Assembly: GCA_005772955.1 (NCBI GenBank)
Contig: SXID01000019.1
Location: forward strand, 1-64,000
Source: Planctomycetia bacterium
GTDB lineage: Bacteria; Planctomycetota; Planctomycetia; Gemmatales; Gemmataceae
Direction: 5' to 3'
DNA length: 64,000 nt
Made by a program: the position numbers and the translations under genes. Of this stretch, positions 1 to 7,901 are shown one piece after another. The notes under the pieces were generated by a model. That model was not told the DNA's origin and made no database searches. It worked only from the letters and a program-made list of their open reading frames with translations. How positions within the stretch are numbered: the first letter of the stretch is position 1; the number at the start of each line of letters is the position of its first letter.

Positions 1-66
1 CAGGCTGCTTCCAATGTGGAAGCAGCGATCACCGGAGGGAATGCGCTTGACGCGCGCGGGCGGTAG
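1..66 (+). CDS. Possible C-terminal end of an upstream protein (partial)
   Basis: Frame 1 is open from the first base to a TAG at 64-66 and would encode about 21 residues, ending in NALDARGR. The following gene starts 86 bases later on the same strand. In planctomycetes DUF1501 genes often follow a DUF1549/DUF1553 gene, but the visible tail does not match the usual end of those proteins, so no family is assigned. The 10-bp inverted repeat at 4-13/17-26 may simply be part of this coding end. Calling it coding at all is an inference. Confidence 0.3.
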   Translation, partial: QAASNVEAAITGGNALDARGR

Positions 67-152
67 GGAGACACTCAGTACAGCGAGTCACTCCTCAACG
101 ATTCGCCCCCGCTAGTTTTTCCCTGCCGTGCGCTCCCTTCGGAGACCCGCCC

Positions 153-1475
153 GTGCTCACCTTTCGCGGTGCTTCACACCGTCTATGCGATAACGTTTCG
201 CGTCGTGATTTCCTCGCGGTCGGTGCGCTCGGATTGGGCGGCCTCACGTTCGCTGACGTGCTGCGCGCACGCGCTGCCAATCCTACTTCGACCAGCGCCA
301 AAGCGGTCGTCATGGTCTACCTGCCGGGCGGACCGTCGCACATCGACATGTTCGACCCGAAACCCGACGCGTCAGCAGAGTTCCGCGGCGAATTCAAGCC
401 GATCAAGTCGAACGTCAGCGGCGTGGACATGTGCGAACTTCTCCCGCTCCACGCGAAGATCGCGGACAAGTTCGCCGTGGTGAACGGCATTCAATCGGTG
501 GACACGCACAGCGCCGAACTCCTGATGCGTGGGCACCTGAACGGCCCGTCGAAGCGCCCGGTGTTCGGCTCCGTCGTGAGCCGGCTTCGTGGCGGCACCG
601 GTTCCGACGGGATGCCGCACTACGTCGCACTTGGCGGCGAGAACGGCTCCGACCCCGGTGATCCCAGCTATCTTGGCACTGCGCACAGGCCGTTCAAGCC
701 GGGCGGCGAAGCGCTCAACAGCCTCACCCTCGTAAAGGGCGTTACGCCGGAACAACTCACCGAGCGCAAGCAACTCCTGAGTTGCTTCGATACCGTTCGC
801 AAGGATGTGGACGCACGCGGCGAGATGGCCGGCACCGACGTGTTCACGCAACGGGCGCTCGAAGTGATTGCTTCAACGAAGGTGCGCGACGCGTTCGACG
901 TGAGCAAAGAACCTAAATCGCTTCAGGAACGCTACGGCCCCGGCAAACGGCTACTGCAGGCGCTGCGGCTCGCGCAAGCCGGCGTGTCGGTGGTGACCGT
1001 GTCGGTCGCGGGGACCGTGGTGCCGGTCGGCGACTGGGACACGCACGGCAAGAACGACGGCCGGAAGTTTGGCCAATTCGAGGACTACCGGCAGCGCCTG
1101 CCGGTGTACGACAAGATCATGCACACGTTCCTGAGCGATCTCTACGAACGCGGGCTGGACAAGGACATCGCGGTCGTTATCTGGGGTGAGTTCGGGCGCA
1201 CACCGAAAATCAACAAGGACGGTGGCCGCGACCACTGGGCACCATCGGGTACCGCGATCGTTGCGGGCGGCGGGTTCAAGACGGGGCAGAAGATCGGCGA
1301 CACCGGCTTGCGCGGTGACCGCGAACGCGCTCGTTCGACGCCTTACACCCCGGCCAACATGCTCTCCACGCTGTATGGTTTCCTCGGCATTGACCCGAAG
1401 ACCACGCTGCCCGATCTCACCGGGCGCCCGGTGTACCTGCTCGACGACCCCGAACCGATAACCGAACTTTCGTAG
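153..1475 (+). CDS. DUF1501 domain-containing protein (first of a tandem pair)
   Basis: This is a 440-residue secreted planctomycete protein of the DUF1501 family, which has an alkaline-phosphatase/sulfatase-like fold; no substrate is known. It starts at GTG 153, preceded by GGAGA at 141-145. Residues 16-21 are SRRDFL followed by a hydrophobic stretch to about 37, a twin-arginine-like export signal. Family motifs are LPGGPSHIDMFDPK (57-70) near the start and WGEFGRTPKIN (344 onward) followed by GRDHW near the end. The length is normal for the family. The next gene is a second DUF1501 protein 66 bases downstream, separated by a palindromic repeat, and the two may be co-transcribed. Family assignment is strong; function is unknown. 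Confidence 0.93.
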   Translation: MLTFRGASHRLCDNVSRRDFLAVGALGLGGLTFADVLRARAANPTSTSAKAVVMVYLPGGPSHIDMFDPKPDASAEFRGEFKPIKSNVSGVDMCELLPLHAKIADKFAVVNGIQSVDTHSAELLMRGHLNGPSKRPVFGSVVSRLRGGTGSDGMPHYVALGGENGSDPGDPSYLGTAHRPFKPGGEALNSLTLVKGVTPEQLTERKQLLSCFDTVRKDVDARGEMAGTDVFTQRALEVIASTKVRDAFDVSKEPKSLQERYGPGKRLLQALRLAQAGVSVVTVSVAGTVVPVGDWDTHGKNDGRKFGQFEDYRQRLPVYDKIMHTFLSDLYERGLDKDIAVVIWGEFGRTPKINKDGGRDHWAPSGTAIVAGGGFKTGQKIGDTGLRGDRERARSTPYTPANMLSTLYGFLGIDPKTTLPDLTGRPVYLLDDPEPITELS

Positions 1476-1525
1476 GACAGGCTTCCAGCCTGTCAGAACA
1501 ATGACAGGCTGGAAGCCTGTCCTAC
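1472..1525. repeat. REP-like palindrome between the DUF1501 genes
   Basis: A perfect 24-bp inverted repeat (1472-1495 and 1502-1525) has a 6-base loop. Its core is GACAGGCTTCCAGCCTGTC. The left arm overlaps the stop codon of the upstream gene. There is no U-tract, so it is not a classical terminator. I recall this sequence class as a dispersed intergenic repeat of planctomycete genomes, often seen translated as 'TGFQPV...TGWKPV'; that recollection was not checked. Confidence 0.85.
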
Positions 1526-1541
1526 ATAAAGGCATTCTCCG

Positions 1542-2933
1542 ATGAACACCTCTCTCTCACGCCGACAGATGCTCCAACTTGGTGGCGTCACCGCGCTGAC
1601 GATGGGCGTTCCGGGCACGGTCGCGGCACGCATGGACCCGGCCCGGCGCACTCCCGGCGCGGCCGAGAAGTCGTGCATCTTCGTGCTGCTGTGCGGCGGG
1701 CCGAGCCACCTCGACCTGTGGGACTTGAAGCCCGACGCGCCGAACGAGATTCGCGGGCCGTACAAGCCGCTGCAAACTGCCGTGCCGGGCATGCGGATTA
1801 GCGAGCTTCAGCCGAAGCTCTCGAAGCTCACGAAGCACTTCGCGCTGGTCCGTTCAGTGACGCACCCGGGCAACATCAGCAACCACTTCGACGCGATGCA
1901 CAACCTGCTCTCGGGTCAGCACAACGCGCCTCAGGACTCGCCGTACCTCGGCTCGATTCTGTCGAAGGTGCGCCCGAGCCAGAAAGCTCTCTCGTCCTAC
2001 GTGTGGCTCATCAAGTGCGTGGGCGACCCGGTGTTCTGCGCCCCGAACATCGGTACCGGCGGCAACCTCGGCGCGCACCACGCGCCGCTGTTCGTTGGCA
2101 GCGCCGCGAACAACCCCGCGCTACCCGGCTTCAAGGCGCCCGACGCGTTGCTGCCGGTGGACACTAACGAGCGTTTACACGGTCGCCGCGACCTTCTCGG
2201 TAGCCTGAATCGCGGTGCGAGCGCGAGCGATTCGGCGCAACAGGGCTGGCGCGACGTACAGGGGAAGGGGTTCGAGATCGCGACTTCGACGGGGCCGCGT
2301 GAAGCGTTCAACATGGACCGCGAAGACGTGCGTACCCGCGACCGCTACGGACGCAACCCGCTTGGGCAGAACCTGCTCCTCGCGCGTAGGCTCGTTGAGT
2401 CAGGCGTTGGGTTTGTGACCGTGAACGGCTGGACCGGTCCGTCGCCCGGTCAGGCCGGTGGCGGCCCGCCGAGTTCGAGCTGGGACATGCACGGCGGCGA
2501 GATGGGTATGGGCAACGCCTTCGGCACCGGTTCCTACGGTATGGGCTGGTGCCAGCCGGTTCTCGACACCGCGGTGTCCGCGTTGTTCGACGATCTCGAG
2601 GACCGCGGGATGTTGGAAAGCACGCTCGTGGTCGTGATGGGTGAGTTCGGCCGTACACCGCGTATCAACCAGTTGGCCGGCGCAACGCCGGGTCGCCAGC
2701 ACTGGCCGGCGTGCTACACCGCAATGCTCGCGGGTGGCGGCATCAAGGGCGGTCAGGTCTACGGCGAATCGGACAAGATCGGCGCATACGTGAAAGACAA
2801 GCCCGTGCGCCCGCAAGACCTGAGTGCGACAATCTTCCACGCGCTCGATGTGCCCTACGAATCGCGCGTCACGAAGGAAGGGTTGTCGAAGCCGCTCAGC
2901 ACCGGCGAACCGCTCCTGGGGTTGTTCGACTGA
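1542..2933 (+). CDS. DUF1501 domain-containing protein (second of the pair)
   Basis: This 463-residue protein is a paralogue of the preceding gene. The N-terminus has SRRQML at 6-11 and a hydrophobic segment ending near VAARM, a twin-arginine-like signal. The family motifs GGPSHLDLWDLKP (about 52-64) and GEFGRTPRIN (367 onward), followed by GRQHW, are present. It differs from its neighbour in a Gly/Pro-rich insert (SPGQAGGGPPSSSWDMHG) before the conserved DMHG. Catalytic function is unknown. It is followed by a weak hairpin and T-run at 2963-3006. The family assignment is secure. Confidence 0.93.
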   Translation: MNTSLSRRQMLQLGGVTALTMGVPGTVAARMDPARRTPGAAEKSCIFVLLCGGPSHLDLWDLKPDAPNEIRGPYKPLQTAVPGMRISELQPKLSKLTKHFALVRSVTHPGNISNHFDAMHNLLSGQHNAPQDSPYLGSILSKVRPSQKALSSYVWLIKCVGDPVFCAPNIGTGGNLGAHHAPLFVGSAANNPALPGFKAPDALLPVDTNERLHGRRDLLGSLNRGASASDSAQQGWRDVQGKGFEIATSTGPREAFNMDREDVRTRDRYGRNPLGQNLLLARRLVESGVGFVTVNGWTGPSPGQAGGGPPSSSWDMHGGEMGMGNAFGTGSYGMGWCQPVLDTAVSALFDDLEDRGMLESTLVVVMGEFGRTPRINQLAGATPGRQHWPACYTAMLAGGGIKGGQVYGESDKIGAYVKDKPVRPQDLSATIFHALDVPYESRVTKEGLSKPLSTGEPLLGLFD

Positions 2934-2962
2934 TGATCCGGCCGGAAGATGTTGCTGGGTCG

Positions 2963-3006
2963 GGGTGAGCGAGTTGTAATTCCTACTCACCCGGTGCCGC
3001 TTTTTT
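2963..3006 (+). terminator. Weak Rho-independent terminator after the DUF1501 pair
   Basis: A 7-bp stem GGGTGAG/CTCACCC (2963-2969 and 2986-2992) with a 16-base loop is followed after eight bases by six T (3001-3006). The stem is short and the gap to the T-run is long, so it is only a candidate. Confidence 0.4.
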
Positions 3007-3062
3007 CCTATTGACCGCTCGCGTGTGTCCGGCAGGTACAGGGTTCGGCACATTTTTGCGAT

Positions 3063-3078
3063 TGGCACGACACCTGCT
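3063..3078 (+). promoter_or_regulatory. Sigma-54-type promoter element
   Basis: TTGGCACGACACCTGCT-like sequence: the GG at 3064-3065 and the GC at 3076-3077 are separated by exactly ten bases, and TGGCACG is intact, matching the RpoN -24/-12 consensus closely. It faces away from both neighbouring coding starts, into a region with no gene. Eighty bases downstream is a perfect 10-bp hairpin (3144-3153/3160-3169, loop CCGGAA). A small non-coding transcript is possible; this is inference. Confidence 0.45.
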
Positions 3079-3256
3079 TTAGAGTAATTCGTTCTCAACC
3101 AGTACCGTGCAGTGATGTAAGGGGCTGGAACAGAAGAGGCAGTTCGCACGCGGCCGGAACCGCGTGCGATCGACTTCCGGCCGGTTGTGAGTCACGTGAG
3201 GAGGTTGCGGAGGATCCGCTCCACTCGTGCGACCCGCGACCGGTCGGTTGTGTTTC

Positions 3257-4663
3257 TCACTTCGACATCGCGTCCTTCATTAGCTCACCGATTGCAGTCT
3301 CGATCTTCACGGCTGCCTCCACTTCGAGGAAGCTCGATCGCGCGCGCCACGTCTCGTAGCCGCCGAGTGCGTGTTGCGCGGGTGTGGGCAGGTAGCCGAA
3401 GTAGCCGTTCGCGAGCGACACCACGCACGTCGTTTTCAGCAAACTGTTCTTCTTGACCGCGAGGCCGATCTCGGTGAACACCTCACACGGAATCGCTACC
3501 ACTGCGAACTGCCCGATGAGTAACACCTGAACTGGCACCTTCACCTTGTCCGGGTACTTCGCCATCAGGACGGTTTCGCGAGCGTACGTTTCTTCGCTGC
3601 CTTTCAGGTCGCGCCCCTTCGCTTTCTCCAGAATCACCTCCGCGCGTTTCACCTCGTCCGCGGTTGGCTTGCGGACACCAAGTTCGATGTCCTTCGTCGC
3701 GACGCGCAACGCCATCCGCGAGCCGTACTCGGCCTTGTCCAGCGACTTGACCGCGGCGGTCGCGACCGCGTCCGCGACGAGGCGTGAGCGCTCGCCGGGT
3801 TGGAACTTCGGCGATGCCTCCTTGAAGTTGATGTTGTTCACGTCGCCGCTGGTACCGTTCGAGAGCAACCCGACGAAGCCCTTGCCGGCTTTCAACTTCT
3901 GCGACACGCTGTCCGCGAACACACCGAAGTAGTCCGCTGACAGGGCCGGCATGTCGCCGACGTAGTGCAGCGAGTAGTTCGCGAATAGCGCGAGCGGCTT
4001 GTCGTCGGCGTCGCGCAGTGACATGACCGTGACGCGTGGGTCGGTTGGCCCCGCCGGTTCGAGGAGGTCTATACTCATTCGCGGCGGGTTCATCTTCACC
4101 TTGTCGGTGTCGCCGCCGAACGGGTCGAGGTTCTTCACGCCGGCCTTCAGCTTCCATCGCCTGTTGAACACCTGATGCGGTTCCTCCGCGATGCCCCACG
4201 CAAGCTTCGCGGGCGCGAGGTTGGTATGCGCCTTGTCGATGCCCTCCGCGATCTTGCGAACGAGGAACTTTGTGTACTCCGCGTCGGCGTCGCTGCCGAA
4301 CACAGATGCCACCGCGGGCGCGCTGTGTGTGTGCGTCGCGGAGATGAGCATGTTCGTCGCGGGGATGCCGGTCTTCTTCGCAGCGAGTTTCTTGGCTTCG
4401 TCGATGAGTTCGCGTGGAATCATGCAGCTATCGACGACCACGATGGCGAGCTTCGTGGTGCCGTCATCAAGAACCAAACATCGTGCGTGAAGCGGGTCGT
4501 GTGCGGAGTTAACTTTGCGATCCGCGAACCCGCCATTGACGGACACCGGGAACTTCTGAGGCGTGACGTCCATCGCATACGCGCCGGCACGCAGGGCCGG
4601 CTCGGCACCGGGCGCGAAGGACGGGGCGAGTAGCGTAACGAACAGAGCGACGAGTCGGCGCAT
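3257..4663 (-). CDS. Neutral/alkaline non-lysosomal ceramidase-like secreted protein
   Basis: This is a 468-residue exported protein. The start was set at ATG 4663, where MRRLVALFVTLLAPSFAPGA gives a clean signal peptide; the frame stays open 16 codons further upstream without a good start. The body resembles the N-terminal domain of neutral ceramidases: ITHTHS-like ISATHTHSAPA is the metal-binding histidine motif, and SNGTSGDVNN is the conserved segment downstream. It lacks the C-terminal beta domain of full ceramidases, which is usual for the many short planctomycete members. Substrate is unknown and amide-bond hydrolysis is only inferred. It lies 79 bases downstream of the haem-binding dehydrogenase on the same strand, separated by a hairpin. 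Confidence 0.82.
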   Translation of the reverse strand: MRRLVALFVTLLAPSFAPGAEPALRAGAYAMDVTPQKFPVSVNGGFADRKVNSAHDPLHARCLVLDDGTTKLAIVVVDSCMIPRELIDEAKKLAAKKTGIPATNMLISATHTHSAPAVASVFGSDADAEYTKFLVRKIAEGIDKAHTNLAPAKLAWGIAEEPHQVFNRRWKLKAGVKNLDPFGGDTDKVKMNPPRMSIDLLEPAGPTDPRVTVMSLRDADDKPLALFANYSLHYVGDMPALSADYFGVFADSVSQKLKAGKGFVGLLSNGTSGDVNNINFKEASPKFQPGERSRLVADAVATAAVKSLDKAEYGSRMALRVATKDIELGVRKPTADEVKRAEVILEKAKGRDLKGSEETYARETVLMAKYPDKVKVPVQVLLIGQFAVVAIPCEVFTEIGLAVKKNSLLKTTCVVSLANGYFGYLPTPAQHALGGYETWRARSSFLEVEAAVKIETAIGELMKDAMSK

Positions 4664-4698
4664 GGCAACCTCGAAGGCGTTTGCGTTGTTGTTCGTGT

Positions 4699-4721
4699 CC
4701 CTCTCCCGCAAGGGGAGAGGG
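4699..4721. repeat. Short palindromic intergenic element
   Basis: A perfect 9-bp stem CCCTCTCCC/GGGAGAGGG (4699-4707 and 4713-4721) with a 5-base loop lies between two minus-strand genes. No T-run follows on either strand. It may be a REP-like unit or an mRNA-processing hairpin. Confidence 0.55.
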
Positions 4722-4742
4722 CAAAGACGAAAACCGGACTAC

Positions 4743-7742
4743 TCACTTCAGCGTCCCCAGGTAGAAGAGCAAATCGGCTATCTCCGGGTCACTGAGTTTG
4801 TCGATCAACCCCGCAGGCATGAGCGAAGCATCGACCTGCTTCTTGGACGCGATGTTGGCCCCCGCGATCCGCACGGTGGTATCCGCACCGGTTTGCAGAA
4901 TTACGCCGTCGGTCGCTTCGTACACGAGGACGCCGAGGTAGCTCTTCTCATCGTTGGTCGTGACGCGCGTGGGCCGGAAGCGGGCGGGGACGTCTTTGCC
5001 CGGCTGAACGATAGCCGTGAGTAGATCGTCGCGGCTGAATCGTTTTCCCACACCAAGGAGCGATGGCCCGATCGCACCGCCGCTGTCGTGACACGCGGCA
5101 CACGTCGCCTTTGTGAACGCGATCTTCCCGCGTCCGGCGTCGCCTTTCGCCCAGTTGATGCCGGCGGCGCGGTTCTGCCACGCGAGCGCGTCGAAACTGT
5201 CGGTGTTCTTGAGCCAGGGCAGGGCGTCTCGTTGATTCTTGGTGAGCCACTCGGTCCACGCCTTTGCGTCGCCTTCGAGTTTCACCCCGGTGCGGGTCTG
5301 AAGCAACGAGACGAGCGCGGCGCGGGTCGCTTTCTCCTCCGGGGCTGACCGGCGAAGAGCGGTGACCGCGAGGCCGACTTGCCGGTTCGCGTTGGTCGTC
5401 GGAATGGTTCCCAACGCGAGGGCTGCGCGTCGCACGATTTCGGAATCAAACGAACCGAGTCCGACGAGAAGTTTCTCCTCATCGCCCTCGTTGTGTGTCG
5501 GGCTTTTGATCACAACGCCAATCACGGCCTCTTGTAGTGCGGGCTGTTTCCACAGACGGTTGAGGACAGGTCGCAATACGTCTTGGGGTAGGTCGCCGAG
5601 GAGTTCGACCAACTCCGGTGTCCAGGTGAAGTTAGGGCTTGTCGCGGCCACCGCGAGGAACGTCCGGGCGGCCTTGTCGCGAGGGATTTTGAGTGGCTTG
5701 ATGAACGCGACATGCTCAACCCGGCCGAAGTCGGTGTGGGCGAATACCTCGGCGCCGAGATCGGGCCAGTTCTTCCCGAACTGAGCGAGCAGTTCCTCGA
5801 ACCGCAACGGCCAGTGTCGGTCCAACACTACGCCCTGCGCCTTCACTTTCTGCGGGAGCGCGAACAGGGCGTTTGCGAGTCCTTCCGTTGCAGCTGGGAA
5901 CTTCGCGCTTGTGGTCCCGGCGAGCGCGATGAGGAAGTGCAAGTCATCGGCTTGCGCGGTAGCGGCGTCGATCTGCATGAAGGTGGTCAGTCGCACGGGA
6001 GTGTCGTAGTCGCCACCGAGAATCCCGAACAGGCGCGCGAGTTCGCGAACCACTTCGCGCTCGTTCGCGGGTCCATCCGCGCGGCGCCCCAGTGCGACCA
6101 GACTCTCGCGAAGTTGAGCTGCACGTAGAGGATGGATCCAGTAGCGGAGCGTGTAGCCCTCGAACACGGTGCCGACAGCGCCCTTCGCGGTCAGATCGCC
6201 GTAGGCCAGATGCACGATGCGGAAGGCCGTGAGCAGTTCGCGTTTGGTCGCGTGGCGGTCGTTCAGGACACCGAGCGCGGCCTGCAACGCCCACTCCGGT
6301 TCGTTCCCGGCGACCTGAAGCGCGACCACAAGTTGTGCGCCTGTCGGTGGCCCGTTTCGCGGTATCTCCCCGACCGGCACGACGAGACCGCCCGCGGCGC
6401 GCGCGGCGGCGGCGCTCACGAGCGAGTCTGGAACCGTCAGACTGAACTTCACCACGTCGAGGATCGGCTGCGCCCAGCCCATCCTTTCGCGGTGGCGCAG
6501 CATGAGTTCGAGTGCGTGCCGTTGGGCGCGCTGTTCGGCATTCGTAGGCCATTTCGTGAACGTCCACGGCTTCTGGCAATCCGCGAGCCACTGCTTCGCG
6601 GTGTCTTTGTCGTGATCGAGCGACCGCTTCGCCATCGGGAGCGGTTTCGGGTTCGCGTCGCCTTTGTCGAACGCGATCCGATACACGCCGCCGCGCGTGC
6701 CGCGCCCGCCGATGCTCACGAACAACTCGCCCGTCTTGGGATGCACCGCGAGCGCGGTCGGCGCGAAGCCGCTCGTGCCGATCGCCTCCGCGAACACTTC
6801 CGGCTTCCCCTCGTAACTCGAACCGCTCGCCTTCAGCGGGACGTAGTGAATGCGGCCGAACGTCCAGTCCGCGAGGAAGAACCCGCCGCGATACTTTGAC
6901 GGGAACTGCGAGTGTCGGTAGCACGCGACCCCCGTGGGCGAGCCGCGACCGAGGTCGGCGATCGGCGGCACAACGTCTGGAAAATAGGGCGGTTTGCGCC
7001 ACGTCTGCGAGATCTGCGGCGAGCGCCATCCGTAGTTGCTGCCCGGGACGACGTGGTAAAACCGACAGCCTTCGTGCCAGGGTAGGCCCACACACCGCTC
7101 GTTGTCGGAGTCGTAGGTGAATGGTTCGCCGTCCAGGTTGAAGTCGAACGAATACGGGTTGCGGAACCCGTCCGCGACCACCTCGACCGACTTGAAGTCG
7201 GGAGAGATGCGCAGCAGCGCGCCTGCGATCGGGTCTTGCACCGGCGAGCGGTGATCGGTGATGAGCGCCTTGCGCACGCCTGCGTTGTTGCCACAGAGCA
7301 GATAGAGCCAGCCGTCGGGCCCGCGGCGCACCGCGTGCGCGGCGTGTTCGCCGCCAGTTGTCAGTGCGAGAATGAGTTCTGGTGCTCCCTTCAACTTGTC
7401 CTTGCCGTTGTACCCGCGGTAGCGTTTCAACCCGCCGTCAGTCACCACGAAGAGCGAGTCGCCTTCCGCGAGCAGACCGAGCGGTCCTTCTTTTAGGCCG
7501 TCGATGAGGTCTACGGCACGGTCGGCAGAACCGTCGTTATCGTCATCGACCAGTACGCGAACGTACCCGCGACCCGCGATCAGCACGCGGCCCGAGTCGT
7601 CGATGGTCATCGTGTAGATGTCTGGCGCGACGGGGTTATCCGCATACATCATCACGCGGAACCCCAGCGGCAAGTTCAGGTCCGCGACCGGTGCGTGCGG
7701 CGATCCGGCGGTCGCGGCGAGCAAGAGAAGGGCAGCGGTCAT
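4743..7742 (-). CDS. PVC-type haem-binding CxxCH protein (membrane-bound dehydrogenase-like)
   Basis: This 999-residue protein has a short signal peptide (MTAALLLLAATAGSPHA). Residues from about 20 to 370 form a PQQ-glucose-dehydrogenase-like beta-propeller, with GPDGWLYLLCGNNAG and RNPYSFDFNLDGEPFTYDSD as typical blades. A HEAT-repeat-like middle follows (about 400-850). The C-terminal c-type cytochrome domain carries CAACH at about 880-884, with GPSLLGVGKRFSRDDLL downstream. This domain order is the hallmark of the PVC superfamily 'Cxxch' proteins. A periplasmic oxidoreductase acting on sugars is expected from the family; the substrate is not evident. It is probably co-transcribed with the ceramidase-like gene that follows it. 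Confidence 0.9.
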   Translation of the reverse strand: MTAALLLLAATAGSPHAPVADLNLPLGFRVMMYADNPVAPDIYTMTIDDSGRVLIAGRGYVRVLVDDDNDGSADRAVDLIDGLKEGPLGLLAEGDSLFVVTDGGLKRYRGYNGKDKLKGAPELILALTTGGEHAAHAVRRGPDGWLYLLCGNNAGVRKALITDHRSPVQDPIAGALLRISPDFKSVEVVADGFRNPYSFDFNLDGEPFTYDSDNERCVGLPWHEGCRFYHVVPGSNYGWRSPQISQTWRKPPYFPDVVPPIADLGRGSPTGVACYRHSQFPSKYRGGFFLADWTFGRIHYVPLKASGSSYEGKPEVFAEAIGTSGFAPTALAVHPKTGELFVSIGGRGTRGGVYRIAFDKGDANPKPLPMAKRSLDHDKDTAKQWLADCQKPWTFTKWPTNAEQRAQRHALELMLRHRERMGWAQPILDVVKFSLTVPDSLVSAAAARAAGGLVVPVGEIPRNGPPTGAQLVVALQVAGNEPEWALQAALGVLNDRHATKRELLTAFRIVHLAYGDLTAKGAVGTVFEGYTLRYWIHPLRAAQLRESLVALGRRADGPANEREVVRELARLFGILGGDYDTPVRLTTFMQIDAATAQADDLHFLIALAGTTSAKFPAATEGLANALFALPQKVKAQGVVLDRHWPLRFEELLAQFGKNWPDLGAEVFAHTDFGRVEHVAFIKPLKIPRDKAARTFLAVAATSPNFTWTPELVELLGDLPQDVLRPVLNRLWKQPALQEAVIGVVIKSPTHNEGDEEKLLVGLGSFDSEIVRRAALALGTIPTTNANRQVGLAVTALRRSAPEEKATRAALVSLLQTRTGVKLEGDAKAWTEWLTKNQRDALPWLKNTDSFDALAWQNRAAGINWAKGDAGRGKIAFTKATCAACHDSGGAIGPSLLGVGKRFSRDDLLTAIVQPGKDVPARFRPTRVTTNDEKSYLGVLVYEATDGVILQTGADTTVRIAGANIASKKQVDASLMPAGLIDKLSDPEIADLLFYLGTLK

Positions 7743-7768
7743 GTGGGGTCTCCGAAGAAGCTCTCCGA

Positions 7769-7795
7769 AATCCCTCGCTTCTTAGGGGAGGGATT
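7769..7795. repeat. Inverted repeat in a divergent promoter region
   Basis: An 8-bp perfect inverted repeat (7769-7776 and 7788-7795, AATCCCTC/GAGGGATT) lies in the 159-base region between two divergent genes. It could be a regulator site or a REP fragment. Confidence 0.3.
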
Positions 7796-7901
7796 GGGTA
7801 GAGGTCATCTTCCAGTCAGCGTACCGCTTTTCTCGGAATGTTGCACGAAGCAAGGCACCGGGCGCCACTATTAACTGCGACGGACGCACCGAGGAGACAT
7901 C

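Larger units (their letters stand above)
2934..3256. other. Convergent intergenic region with regulatory signals
   Basis: This 323-base gap between two convergent genes has no credible ORF. It holds a weak terminator, a sigma-54-like promoter element and a perfect hairpin (listed separately). Confidence 0.6.
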
